A stretch of DNA of 64,000 nt from contig OX637296.1 in the NCBI GenBank assembly GCA_951799445.1, positions 1,922,001-1,986,000 of the forward strand. Reading direction: 5' to 3'. The translations under genes and the position numbers were made by a program. Positions 1-11,569 of this stretch are shown in pieces (position 1 is the first letter of the stretch; every line of letters starts with the position of its first letter). This DNA comes from Pseudisothecium myosuroides. Taxonomy: Eukaryota; Streptophyta; Bryopsida; Hypnales; Lembophyllaceae. Under the pieces are notes generated by a model, which was given only the letters and a program-made list of their open reading frames with translations, did no database searches and was not told the origin of the DNA.

Positions 1-1200
1 TTGAAAACCAAGTGGTGGATCTGGGTTTCACCCAAAAACCCAGATCCTCCTCCAGGAAGGCCAAACTGCTCCAAATTCTCCAGTTATGCCATACAACTTC
101 GGAGATGCTGTGCACGTCAAGAAAACTACGGTCACTATAAGCTTCAACGAGGTTCATGTCATAGCTGGCTTCTTCCTCTTCGGTGCTGGAAGAGGCCAAG
201 TCCAAAGCTCGATGTATGTTCAAGAGGAGGACCAAGATGAAGGATGCTAGTGGAACGATGTCCACTACACTGCCGGTAAAATCTGTGGCGTCTTCGACAA
301 TTTGTTGTCCACGTCTCTGCAAAATGAACAATATGAGCGTTGATTAAGTTGCTACCGTTGTAAGTCTCTCCGCTGCACGAGTAAGGAAGAGCGGTCTCAC
401 AGAAGACTGCTCAAGGGGTCTCTAAAGAGAGACCTATTGCCTGACGAAGGCAACGTTTGGCCCGCATCAGTGGTGATTTTTTTGACAGACGGCACGCACA
501 ATGCATAGCAGCTGAACTAAACCCTAGAAATTAAAAAATTGGACATGGAGTCTCCTCCCGTGTGCTACCGTAAGCAAACTCAAACACTTCTGCGCAACAA
601 ATTCCAGTGCAAACAAACGGTAGTACAACAAGAATTTCGCACCCGCCATTGGCAACAAAAGTTTTGGCAAACAGTGGCTTACCTCTTCAAGCTAGCTCGA
701 TGTTGCCCGCGAAAATTCAATGGAAACCTCTTTCAATACTCCAGCCACTTCCTTCCCACTGAGTGCAATATTTTGCAATGTTGTGAACTGCGACGAAGTG
801 CAACCTCCGTGCGATCTGGCGCATACGTCACTCAAACGGACAAGCGGTTTCGAGGCCCCCACCCAACTGCACTACTTCCAAAGACAACACGACAACCACT
901 GCCGTCCCCAGCAAAAGACCTTCTGTGACAGCAAGACCCACCTCCGCTTTTAACTCTCCCATCCAGGGTAAAACCCCCGGTCTTAAATCGGAGCTCCTAT
1001 GTTACAGCATGCGGACAGGCAAACTTAAAAGCCTCTCATGCAAACACAACGCTCATATTCCAGTTTTTAATTAACGTGGGGACACACATTTCCACTTCTG
1101 ACAACTTCCGCCCACGACAATCCTCCAGTCCATGGTCTTTGACTGTTTTACGTTGCCCAGAACGGTGCTTTCTACCATCTGGTGTGAACATACCTTAATG
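1..1200. other. GC-richer unassigned region, possible gene fragment at the window edge
   Basis: This stretch is visibly less AT-rich than what follows. It holds two short reading frames that look somewhat protein-like but that I cannot assign. One is plus 5-250, open from near the window start, with 81 codons ending in an acidic tail EEDQDEGC. The other is minus 962-828, 44 aa starting MGELKAEVGL and followed by a hydrophobic stretch GLLLGTAVVVVL that could be a membrane segment. Neither matches a family I recognise. They could be the last exon of a gene outside the window, or remains of an element. A longer plus frame at 545-928 has no recognisable motif. Confidence 0.25.
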
Positions 1201-1280
1201 ATATTTAGTGTAAAACACATTAATTGGTTTGTAAATGCTATAAGTTTTTTTTATTCTTGATGAAATTTTTTACCAACTAA
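1198..1280 (+). repeat. Half copy of the foldback element seen at 12366-12574
   Basis: The sequence starting TGATATTTAGTGTAA, followed by AATGCTATAAG and a T-rich run to TTTTTACCAA, matches the left arm of the foldback element at 12366-12574 in the same orientation. The right arm is missing here. Confidence 0.5.
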
Positions 1281-1488
1281 GTTCACAACAATCCCCTCTT
1301 TGAATAGTGCAGATAATTGTGCTTTTGGTAAAACTCTTCACCCAAAGTCAAAACTTGTAACATTTTCATAATCAACTAGTGTGGTTATAGTATGAAAATT
1401 GTGCTCATAGGCCACAAAGCCAAGGCGCATGTGTCTAAAACATTCTACAACTACTTTTATCTATTGCAAAGACCCAAACAAATTTTAA

Positions 1489-1489
<1 letters not shown>

Positions 1490-1581
<92 letters not shown>

Positions 1582-1582
1582 C
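1490..1582 (+). repeat. (CAA)n microsatellite, about 31 units
   Basis: An uninterrupted run of the CAA/ACA trinucleotide, about 93 bp. Read in one plus frame it gives poly-threonine, but no gene structure surrounds it, so I treat it as a simple repeat. Confidence 0.95.
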
Positions 1583-4500
1583 TGGAAAACCCCTCAAATA
1601 AGAATGTTGTTTTGTTTTGTTTTTATTCTTTTAAATCCTTCCAATGGTAAAGCTCCAAGAAATGCAGAACCTTAGGCGGAAGCACTAATGCTATAAATGT
1701 TGTGCAAGCATTGGAGGCGAGCAAAAAAAGTGAAGATTTGCATGCCTGTGAGAGCATTGCGTATTTTCAACATAAGTAGTTGTCGGATTGAAAATACACA
1801 ACTACTTTCTAGGGTAGCATTGATAAGGATGTTGCCCATGCATTACCATACAAGAATGGAGCTCCAAGATTGCACACATGTCAATTCTGTAGAGTACAAC
1901 ATGTTTATCATACACATTAATTACTGGGCTTTTAGCAACATTTTTATATTACCAAGGGCCTCTTTGTTTTTATTTTTAACTCTTTTGAGAATTCGGAAGA
2001 TGTAGAGTCAACCTATTAACAAAGTCTAATAAATTTGGCAATCACTTAATGTACCTTCACTTGTGGAAAATGCAATTTAATCCAACCCAGTCAAAACGCA
2101 TTAGAATCCCAATCTAGATCAATTTTCCTAAAATGGTGGACCTATATTATAGAACCATACTTAGAAGGGAGATTAGTAAAGTTATATATATGGGTGATCA
2201 AAGCAAAATACTACTAGAAAAAATCATCCATTCTGAAATTGTGTGCCATAGTAGAGGATATTAACAAATTATTGTTGGTATTTATTCTACCAATTTCTTA
2301 ATTGATGAAGAAGTAGAGATTACACTGCAGTATGAAGAACTTTCAACCCAATGCACTAAGTATCTAGGTGTGGACCACAATATGGTGGTGTACAATAACA
2401 ACAACCCTGGTTTGAAAAAGTAGGTGAAAACATTGAACAAAAAGACAAATACTATAATTACAAACCCCTCCTCCAAGAGGAAAAACAACTTAGGCAATAC
2501 AAATGTGGAATGATTGAATACAACGCAAAGAGGCAAAAGCAATAAATGCAACGAGAAAGCGTTAGAAAAAAAATGAGGTAATGGAACCACCCCATTAAGT
2601 TCACCAACAAGAGGATGAAGACTAATTTTGGGATAGGAGACTCTTAAACTTATACTAGAACAAACAATATACACATGTGACATAGTGACAATAGAAGGAA
2701 GTAAGGAGATGACATCACAATGTCCAACCAAAAATCGGCCAATAGGACCTATATTCTACGTACAACAGTCTAAGGAAGAGGGCAAATTAGATTTCCGCAT
2801 TGACAATAAATCAAATTTTCAAATGACTAGGGCAAATCAAATTTCTAGGCGCAACATTCAAAGGCATTAGAAGCTCATTCCAATCAATTCTAATATGAGT
2901 TGAAACTACAAACTATGGACGTACTACGTGCTCCATAGCATTTGAAATGAGAGATTTAGAAATCTAATTGATGTCTACTAGTATAAAAGAAAAATTAGTT
3001 AAAGTCCTTATGGAAATTCTAGCCTAATATGCCAATGTTCAACACTCTCTGGTAGTCCCTAGTAGGAGAAAAGATGGCAAGAAATAGAAATAAAGAACCA
3101 AGTAATTAAGTCACCGTTTAATCCAAGTGTAATTAGAAATTCACCTCCGACCTACTCCAATATACAAACAACACCTCTCTTCAACATATTTAGATGAGGT
3201 AATATAGGAAACACTAAATTTGTATACAATTCCACCAATAGGGGACAATCATCTTTAAATCTAACTAATCATCTACATTACTGGACTAGAAAAGTCGAGG
3301 AGATATTTGAGCAACTTTTCAGGAAAACTAGAAGCTACTAAGATAAGTATAATTCAAAATGCAACAAAAATTTGAATTTTAGGAATTATTCAAAATTTTA
3401 AATTGAAATAGAAACTAGACTTGATAAACAAAATTTTATTAGTTGGTCTCAAATTCAAAAAAATTGTTTTTTTCAAGTCAAGAAAAAAGAGCATAATTTG
3501 CCAAAATAAACTACAAATGAATTTGTCATTTTCTTGTGTAGGAAAGTCAAAAAACATCACAAGGAAGGAAATTTTGATCTTACATTGAAAATGGATAAAA
3601 GGATCTCTTCCAAAGATTTGAATGAAAAAAGGCAATTTTAAATCTTTAAGGCCCTCCATAAAGTCATCCTAAAGAAAAAAAAATGTTTTCTTAAGTCTTT
3701 ACTTTGAAACTTTACAAAAAATACGAATATTCTACAAATTTCAGTGGTGACCTTTAGATCGGAATTGATTGTGACGATTTTTGAATGACCTTTGATATTT
3801 TTGTATTGACATATATAAGGTTTACTTTGCAACCATGAGGTGCATTTTTAGGCACCACAACTAAAATGAAATGAAGCTTGGACAAAAATGGTGGAATGAA
3901 GCTAGGATAAATTTGGAATTAAAAAAAAATTATGAGAGTTAGAAGGGTCTATTTTGTAACTATAAGGTCTGGATCTATAGAAAATTCCATGTCTTTAAAT
4001 TGAAGAAATTGAAAATTAATTTACGGGAATCAATGGAAACTTTGGGATATATTTTATTTCCAAAACTAATGACATGAAATTTTACATAGGAATTTGAATT
4101 CAAAAAAACATGAATTGAAAGGGTCTACTTTGCATCCATAGGGTTTGGATCTTTGGGGATTTTTATATTGACAAATATAGAATTCAAAGCTGGCTATTGG
4201 TCAGCATATACCTCCAAAATCCACTATAGTTGCCAAGACTTCCATGTCAACTAAAGTTTAGAGACTCTTAACCCTTAAAAGCTAAGCCTAAAGTAATTTT
4301 TTCAAACTTCATTTTGCAAGTACTTAAAAATGTGAGTTTTTGTATTTCTTTTTTGGAGATGAGATTAAATGTCTTATATTAGTTGTAATATTTTATATTA
4401 TTTTGGAAAAAATTGAAATTATCATGAATTTAAAATAAAAGTGTAACAATTCATATAAAATGCAATTAATATCCAATTTTTCTTAAAATCCCTCTAGATT

Positions 4501-5437
4501 TATATAATACTGTCCAATATAATGGTGCAATTTTCTTACTATGTCATTCTAAAATTAGAATGGTTTTTAATTCATTTTTTCAAATTGCTAGTCAATATTT
4601 AGAAAAAAATTATATTTTAGGAAGAATTACAAATGAATAGCTGAAGAGTACTAATAAAAAATTGATTTCCATTATAAATCTATTGCTTTTCAGGCTCCAA
4701 TATCCGTGTGAAAATTTCCTTTGCTAAGGTCTTCCAACTCAAAAATTGGACCCCAAAACCTTTGAGTCGTGTGTTAATGGTAGTACAGGGAGCAACAAAA
4801 GTCCTAAATTTTATTGTTCATTTTTGGAATATTAATGATTTTCATTTGTCTAGAGAGCAAAAATGACATCTATGTATACACATTAGCTTATATAAACAAC
4901 AATAGATCTTAGCTTCTTATCAATCCAAAACCTCTTCCCATTCTGTAAAACACCAACAATTCTTCAGATGCATTCTAACCATGTAAGGACATTCCAAACC
5001 TAAAAAGGTCCAATAAATGACTACATTGTTAACTATAAAAACAAAAAATGTCCTATTGATATACCAATTGGAGTATTTTAGTAACTATCTTAGTCATAGG
5101 GGCTACGTCCTTTGAAGGCCATAACATAATATTGTATAATGACTACAACGGTTCCCAACTTGGCAGATGTAACTTTACAAAGATACCTTCTTGGTGCAAC
5201 TTCCGTTGAATTTTGAATTTTGGATTGGCTGAGGTTTCCTATTTTACAGTGTTGTTAGGCAGACTTCGAATTGTAATGCTACATCAGTCCCTACATTTGA
5301 GGGATCAAAAGGGGTCCGAACATTGCTTAATAATGTTATAAACACCAAGCCTTGTTAATAGACTCACTACTGTCAAGTAAGTTAACCAAGGCCAACAAGC
5401 CATCCTCCAAATTACCATCCCCAACTACCGGTATTCC
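1583..5437. other. AT-rich intergenic DNA with decayed repeats, no gene seen
   Basis: No reading frame here has recognisable motifs. About 3350-3500 resembles 62880-62970: both contain GTAGAAACTAGA-like sequence followed by a TTTGTTAGTTGG-like block. Position 4267 onwards (TTAACCCTTAAAAG) looks like the left end of a TTAA-family element related to those at 7062 and 54220. The stretch 2110-2860 may be an old coding element, since some frames stay open for 40-60 codons, but it is too decayed to name. Confidence 0.5.
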
Positions 5438-5682
5438 CAACTAGTTGGGGTGAACTCGACCCCTTGCTCGGCCCCCCCAAGTCAATCCAGGGGTGCAAGT
5501 AAGAAAAGAAGCCCTCTATTTTGTACTTAATTAATCACCTTTTCCACCTCTCCTATGTAATTGAGGACCTCTGAATGCAAATATGAATTCAAACTTTGCA
5601 AATTTTACCATGCATGGAAAATAAATAAAAATTCAGCGTTTTGCCGAGCGAGGGGTTCAGTTCACTCCGGCCCGCCAACTGA
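5438..5682. mobile_element. TIR-type MITE, copy 1 of a two-copy element
   Basis: The left end contains AGTTGGGGTGAACTCGACCCC then TTGCTCGGC. The right end, read as its reverse complement, contains AGTTGGCGGG, then GAGTGAACTGAACCCC, then TCGCTCGGC, so the two ends form imperfect terminal inverted repeats. The body (GCAAATATGAATTCAAA, then TTGCAAATTTTA, then CAGCGTTTT) recurs in opposite orientation at about 48105-48335. Two diverged inverted copies with inverted ends support a mobile element. I cannot name the superfamily and see no clear target duplication. Confidence 0.6.
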
Positions 5683-7061
5683 ACTGATGGCGCAGGGCAA
5701 TCCCACTCAACTGCCCCTCCGTCCGTCTGCAGTCCGTCGTCTAAGCTTCCCCACCACCCATCTCGACGCCAACATCCATCCTTGAAGACGGGGGGGTCCC
5801 AACGAAACACGTGTCGCCCAACCCCTTGCGTCCATCCCCATCCGTCCGTCCCCATCCACGTGGCGGCTCCACGCACGAACCTTACTCTCTTCCCCGCCGC
5901 TCGTTCGCTCCCCCTTCCCGTTCCCTCCCTTCCCGTCCTCCCGTCCTCCCGTTCCCGTCCCCCACCGACTTCCTGCTGCTATCCGAATCCTCCGATGCCT
6001 TCCCTCCCTCCCTCCCTCCCTCGAGGGCGGCGATGGGGTGCCCTTGTTATTTAGTAACTCAGTGATAGCCCATCACCACTCCGTGGGAGTGAAGTGAGCT
6101 CCCTCCTCCTCCGAGTTCCTGGCCAGTTGCATGCATGTGGGTTCGGTGAGGACTGATGAGGATTCGCTGTGGCAGTGGATGCGATTGCCTGACAGCGCAG
6201 ACAGGCACGGCCAATGAGTGAAGCGCGAGGGGAACGGGGCCTGATCCACATGAGGGAGGGAGGGAGGGAGGAAGGCGGGATCGACGGAGAGGGGGGGGGG
6301 GGGGGGAATGGGGAATCAGTCCCTGCTGGCGCCACAGGGACCGTCCCATGATGCACCCCTTAATTGACTTCGGGTGCGCTTTCGGACCGAAATACATGCA
6401 ATGGAATGGCCTTTTTTTTAGGGGCCCCATTCGGTGGATTGATTAGCGGAAATAGCGCGGAATCGAAGCTTAGTACAGGGGGGGGCCTGCCTGGGGAATG
6501 AAGGAAGCCTTCGGGCGCCTACAGTTCGCAGCGAGGTTACAGTAGTAACTTTGAAGGTACTACTAAGCTTACTAACCTGGTCTTGGTTTCATCCGTTCCG
6601 TTCATTGGGGGGGAGGGTTCCGTCGGACTTCGGAGTTCGAACCCCTCGTGGTGCTGCTGCTGCTGCTTTTCCACGAGTGAGTGGGGGTCCTTTGACTTTC
6701 TTTCGCTGCTTTCTACTCCGGAATAGTTTCTCCCACAACTTGGGAACTCAAGTTGGGACGTGTCGACAGCATTCGGTCGAAGAATCGAAGGTGATGATGA
6801 GTGGGTAAACGCAATTAAAGCCAGCATGGTCGGAGAGAAATGAAATCATCGGGGGGACACATCATCGAAAGGACACAGCAGTGATCGGGAGAAGTTAACT
6901 TACTTTGACGATTTCGGTTGAAGCGGGCGGGTTTTGACTTGTGATCATTGTCACCCGTTCAGTTAGTTGCCGATAACAAAATAGGTTTCGAATCTAAAAA
7001 GGGGATGCAATACAAACTCACCTACTACCATTTCGCCCTGGGCAAAACGCTCCCATTCAAA
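5683..7061. other. GC-rich island without a recognisable gene
   Basis: A block of roughly 900 bp (5640-6560) is strikingly C-rich then G-rich compared with its surroundings. It contains (TCCC)n at 6000-6022, (GGGA)n at 6252-6272 and a run of 16 G at 6291-6306. Frames over the C-rich part give proline/serine-rich peptides typical of low-complexity DNA. A minus frame at 6537-6827 carries a short QQQQHH tract from a GCTGCT repeat near 6651-6667. I see no conserved domain or splice structure. It may be the promoter or 5' end of a lost gene, or a GC-rich repeat. Confidence 0.35.
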
Positions 7062-7385
7062 TTAACCCTCAAAAACATATTTCATGCTTGGGCTTAGTTG
7101 ATCTTCTGTTATAAAATACACATTTCAAAAATTTGACACTTTTCTCACATAGTGTTATATATCTGAAATTGATCTTTACTTTTTTTTAAACAAAAAACAT
7201 TTAAATTATATTTTTATATGATATTTTTAAGTGATTTTGTATGAAAAAAATAATAATTACAAAACGCTTTAAAAAGTCTAAAATTTTAAATAAGAAAATA
7301 GAGATGATGGTGATAAACATTGTGATGTAATTGGTATACTCTGCACTAAGAGAAATTGGATAGAAAAGTTCAAAAGTATTATATT
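7062..7385 (+). mobile_element. TTAA-family element, subfamily D, partial
   Basis: Starts TTAACCCTCAAAAACATATTT. Its body (ACACATTTCAAAAATTTGACA, then TTTTATATGAT, then AAGAGAAATTGGATAGAAAA) follows the same order as the element at 54220-54900 in the same orientation. The right part is cut off about where another copy end (TCAACCCCTTTAAGGACC) begins at 7386. No coding capacity. Confidence 0.6.
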
Positions 7386-7839
7386 TCAACCCCTTTAAGG
7401 ACCAAACAACATTTTTGAGTCTCAAAACTATATCTACACCGTCATTTCTAGGAGCAAAACAACACCGTCTTTTCTAGGAGCACTTGGCCCCCGAACCTCA
7501 TACAAGACAAGTTGTGGAGTTCCCTCCTGGACTCCGGCAGGGCAGCGCAACTCAAAGCTCAGATCACTGTTCGGCATCACCCACATTGTCATGAAGCTAA
7601 GTTTGATTGTCCAAGTTTGATAGTTTTTGGCTCCAATCTCTTGTGTTAGCTTTTCGGAGTAGTTCCACCATTGTTTGGAATAGTCAAGGTCCTACCATTT
7701 GTTCCTTCATTTAGGTCCTTGGTTGCGTTTCTTGTCTTGTCTTTGTCTTTGTCTTTCTGTTTTTTTGCTCCTATCTCTTCATTTGCCAGCTTCAGCTTGG
7801 CTTTTATTTCCGGGTTATTTTTAATGCAATGGTATTTTC

Positions 7840-8000
7840 CATTTGTTCAAAAAACAAAAAACAAAAACATATCAAACTACCTGCAAACTAAAACTCCTCA
7901 TAACTTTCACCTCATTAATCAAAATAAAATGATTCAAAGCTTCTCACGTATATATAAATCTAGGGAACCAATTTCAATTTATTTATTTTTGAAGTAATTT
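7840..8000 (-). mobile_element. Antisense fragment of a subfamily A TTAA element
   Basis: The stretch AACTCCTCATAACTTTCACC, then GATTCAAAGCTTCTCACG, then TATATATAAATCTAGGGAAC matches in the same orientation the interior of the copy at 27822-28763, which is itself inverted relative to the copy at 9928-10868. It ends exactly where the next element starts with TTAACCCCTAAAG at 8001. Confidence 0.6.
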
Positions 8001-8934
8001 TTAACCCCTAAAGACCAACCTTGCTAGTTTTAGTAACATATAAATTTTAGACACGTATGTGTGATTAGAGATTTAATATTTTTAATTGAACTTTTAAACA
8101 AAATTTTGAATTTGATTTTCTAGAAGCATACCTATATGGAAAGCTTTGAATCATTCTAGTTTGATCAATGAGTCAAAAGTTATAAAGAGTTTTAGTTTGG
8201 GGCAGTTATGGATTCTTTATTCTGAAATAAACTTTGAAGTCCTTTATCTTACTCAATTTTCAATATTTTTTGAAAAAAATAAAATTATAGGATGTAGATT
8301 GTTTATTACAACATTGCAACCAATGGGATTGACATTTTTCAATTCCATAATTGATTTATAATTTTAACCGTACAAATGTTTTCTACTTTTTGTGCTTCAC
8401 ATTATCTTCTTTGATGCAAACTTCAAAAAAATTACAAAACTTATATTTTATAACACATTTGTGTTTTGTCCAAACCCCTTGGGCTTTTAGGGGTTAACAA
8501 TCTAGTATTTTGAATCATTCTCTACGTCTTTCTACTTATTATTTTTTTTCTATTTGTTGTACAATTCCAAATGATTTGAAATTTTTTAATTATGTAGCCA
8601 ACTTGTCTAGGAAAAAGAATCCAAAGAAGCACCACCATTTTGGACTTTTTTTAATAGAAAAGTGAGCTTGTGAAGTGCAACTACCTTGTTTTTTTGCAAG
8701 GCCAAAAAAATGATTTTAGTGAATTTGAATGCTTATAGTATCTCGCAATCCACAAGGTGGAAATTTCTGAGATTTTTACCACGTATTCTCAAGTCAGTAT
8801 ACTAGAAGATCCTATGGTTACATGTGACAAAAAGAGTTTTTTTTTCCAAAATTTTGGTACTTGTATTAAAAATGGCAGTTTTTGAGAGTATTTTTATTTT
8901 TATGAAAACATAATCATGGAACTTGAAGGGTTAA
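8001..8934 (+). mobile_element. TTAA-family element, subfamily A, diverged, with a nested insertion
   Basis: The left end is TTAACCCCTAAAGACC and the right end is a degraded CTTGAAGGGTTAA. The interior follows the full-length copy at 9928-10868 block by block: GAAAGCTTTGAATCATTC, TGATCAATGAGTCAAAAGTT, TTTATTACAACATTGCAACC, TCTATTTGTTGTACAATTCC. At 8364-8497 it is interrupted by a 134-bp TTAA-bounded segment (separate entry). Without the insert it is about 800 bp, so it also carries deletions. Confidence 0.8.
8364..8497 (+). mobile_element. Nested short TTAA-bounded element
   Basis: This 134-bp segment begins TTAACCGTACAAATG and ends GGGCTTTTAGGGGTTAA. It sits inside the element at 8001-8934 at a point where both sister copies carry a single TTAA. 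Sister 1 reads AAATTCTTAATAATTTAGTG; sister 2, on its reverse strand, reads AAATTCTTAACAATTTAGTG. The filled site has TTAA on both sides of the insert. The right half resembles the end of the element at 58762-59407, so it is probably an internally deleted copy of that subfamily. Confidence 0.8.
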
Positions 8935-9055
8935 AGGTTTTGTTTTTGAGCTGCCTGAGCTGCCCAAAATTCAATGAAAATTACCTATCATACAATAACT
9001 TTTTCACTGTGTAGTCAAAAGTTATAAAAATTGTTATGCCTCAGCCCCTAAAGTT
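8935..9055 (-). mobile_element. Subfamily A TTAA-element fragment
   Basis: GAGCTGCCTGAGCTGCCC, then AAAATTACCTATCATACAATA, then GTAGTCAAAAGTTATAAAAA match 28543-28625 of the full-length copy. It ends near a degraded terminus CAGCCCCTAAAGTTCC. Confidence 0.6.
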
Positions 9056-9927
9056 CCTTGACTAACTTATGTTTTTTATGTCTTTTTTTTTCCCAACCCT
9101 GTTGTGCAAGGAGCTTACATGATCAAGGCAGATCATGGGGCAAGTTACGTCTGACATTTTGCTGCCTTGTGGCTTGGTCTACAACATGTTCTGTGCAATA
9201 CAACATCATCCATAGCACAGTGATCTCCCTGCAGTGCCGGGGTGCACAACTTCCCAAGCTGTGCTATTATGAAGTGAATGTCTTGGATCAAGATAAGATC
9301 AAACTGGATGGCAAAACCACTGTTCCTGTGCGGCTGTGCCTGTGCAAGGAGCCAAGGACTGCTTACAACTGTTCTAGAAGTTAGTGCAGCCCCCTTGCAA
9401 TTGACTTTGCAGGCACCAGCACTACTAAATGCTCCCCACTACAGTGGTTTATCCTCCCTGGACCCTCCTCACAGGCAGGCAGCAATTTGGCAGGATTTGT
9501 TACTCACAGCTCCTGGGAGCAGCTGATCATCAGCAAAGGGAAGCTTATTTTTAATTTTTTTTGGAAACAAAGGAAACAGAATTTCATTGCAAGAGATGGT
9601 CATGAACAGGAATCTGTCAATGAAGGACATTAGAGCATGGCCACTGTGACTCCATATAGACACCCGGTCGCAGAAACATCCCACACCCACCGTGGACTCC
9701 CCAGCAGCAAATGTTTGGTCGGCCGTGCCAAATGGAGGGTTTTGCAAGGCAAAGTATGCAGCCCGTTCATTTCTTTGTGGAGCCCAGAAACTGGAAAATC
9801 CTTGCATGGTTGTGTTCCAGTTTTTTTTTTGTTGTCGGAGCAACGAGCTGCAAGTGCTCCAAGCTAGAGCTTGCAGTTTACTCCCAACTCCTTGTGAAGT
9901 TTGTAGACACTAAAAGAGAGAAGGTCC
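9056..9927. other. Intergenic DNA of mixed composition, no gene recognised
   Basis: More GC than the flanking repeats. It contains reading frames of about 75-125 codons on both strands, none with a recognisable motif or convincing splice sites. It lies between two TTAA-family elements and may be unique spacer or an old element. Confidence 0.35.
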
Positions 9928-10868
9928 TTAACCCCTAAAGGACCAAACACCGTTTTTTGACAACATAGTGATTTGGGGTAGCTCACTACGAGCAAAAATT
10001 TTATTTTTTTTCTTCGAAATTTTCACACAAGATGTACCCGAGGAGTAGCTTTAAGGCCCAACAATTTTCATAACTTTTGACTACATGGTTAAAAAGTTAT
10101 TGCATGATGTGTCATTTTCATTGGTCGCCGGGCAACCTAGGCAGCAAAAAAAATTCTTTAAAAATCAATTTTTTTTAAAATTAAAAATTAAAATTGGTTC
10201 TTTAGATTTATATATACGCGGGAAGCTTTGAATCCATCCATTTTGATCAATGAGTCAAAAGTTATGAGGAGTCTTAGTTTGAGGGTAGTTATGGAATTTC
10301 TACCCTAAAATAAACTTTGAAGTCCTTTGTTTAACTCAAATTTCAATATTTTTGAAAAAATAAAAACATTGGGTGTAGATCGTTTATTACAACATTACAA
10401 CCATTGGGACTGGCATTTTTCAATTCCATATCTAAATTCTTAATAATTTAGTGTTTTGAATCATTTTCTACTTCTTTCTACTTACTATTTTATTTCTATA
10501 TGTTGTACAATTCCAAACGATCTGAAATTTTTCAAGCATGTAGTCAACTTGCCTTGAAGAATGAATCCAAAGAGTAACCACCATTTCGGACACTTTTTTA
10601 TATAAATGTGACCTTGTGAAGTGCAGCTGCCCGGATTTTTGCAGGGATAAAAATAGGATATTTGTCAATTCAAACGCTATTATCTTGCAATCCACACAGT
10701 GGAAATTTCTGAAATTTTTTCCTCAACTTCTCAAACTTGTGTACTACAAGATCCTATGGTTACATGTGTTTAAAAGTGTGTGTTTTTCAAAAATTTGATA
10801 CTTGTATTAGAAATGGCAGTTTTGGAGTGGTTTTGGTGAAGAAATAGTCAAAAACATTTAGGGGTTAA
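9928..10868 (+). mobile_element. Full-length TTAA-family element, subfamily A (941 bp)
   Basis: Bounded by TTAA on both sides, with left end CCCCTAAAGGACCAAACACC and right end CATTTAGGGG. The copy at 27822-28763 is its inverted counterpart over the full length (942 bp). For example AAGTGCAGCTGCCCGGATTT at 10619 is mirrored at about 28050. Interior landmarks are a GC-rich patch near 10125-10148 (GCCGGGCAACCTAGGCAGC), GATCAATGAGTCAAAAGTTA, and AAGATCCTATGGTTACATGT near the right end. The longest interior frames, about 60-75 codons, overlap on opposite strands and look like noise. This is therefore a non-autonomous element. The constant TTAA suggests piggyBac, Kolobok or Sola3; the superfamily is unproven. 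Confidence 0.85.
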
Positions 10869-11532
10869 ATCAATTGGGTTCTAAATGTGTCCCCTATTTA
10901 GGAACAAGTGACATGCTCCTTGAAGTGGACTAATGAAATTTTAGCTTTGTGGCTAATGTTTAGAAAAATGATTTAGCCATGAAGCTACCCATGTTTTTTC
11001 AAGTTCATTGAATGGCTAATAAATTCTTGATTTAGGAACCAATATGGTGACAAATTTCCAAAAAATCAGCAAATACATTTCAAGTAATAAATGGTCGTTG
11101 CAAGAAACACCTGTCCTTTTTTTGGTCCCCTTGGCCTTAGACAGGTGTTTTTTTGCTCATAACTTTTGCATCATATACCCGTTTTCTATGAAATTTTGAA
11201 ATGAAGGTACATATGATAGTTGCAAATATTGAATAATTTTTTTCAAATTTTTTTATTAGTTTTTTTAAACTACCCCCAATTAGAAGTCTACCTTGGCCAT
11301 TTCGGGAGGGTTTACAATTGTTTCCAACCCAAAAATACGAATTTGAAGGTCAAAATTGGAATAAAATGACTTCTACTAAAATTACACAAGTCTATGAAGA
11401 TATTTTCTAAAACTTGAAAAGTGTCCACCTTCTACATGGGTTCAAAGTGTACTTCCTTTGCACATGTGCAAAGAACACAATTTTTTTTCTGAAAGATGCA
11501 AATGGTTGAGAAGAGGCATCTTCAAGTTTGGA

Positions 11533-11569
<37 letters not shown>

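Noticed and set aside
1392..1601. 69-codon frame with long poly-threonine
   Set aside because: It is made by the CAA microsatellite; no gene structure around it.
2282..2731. 149-codon minus-strand frame
   Set aside because: Hydrophobic composition typical of the complement of A-rich DNA; no motif, no codon pattern, no splice partners.
5782..6065. Proline/serine-rich frames in the GC-rich island
   Set aside because: They follow from TCCC/CCGTCC low-complexity DNA in several overlapping frames.
9058..9843. Frames of 108-124 codons on both strands
   Set aside because: They overlap on opposite strands and show no conserved motif.
9928..10868. TTAA family as PIF/Harbinger (TWA target)
   Set aside because: The outer triplets would be TTA on one side and TAA on the other, not a direct repeat. 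TTAA fits both sides and the empty-site comparison. A mariner-type TA target with fixed T and A flanks is formally possible but less likely.
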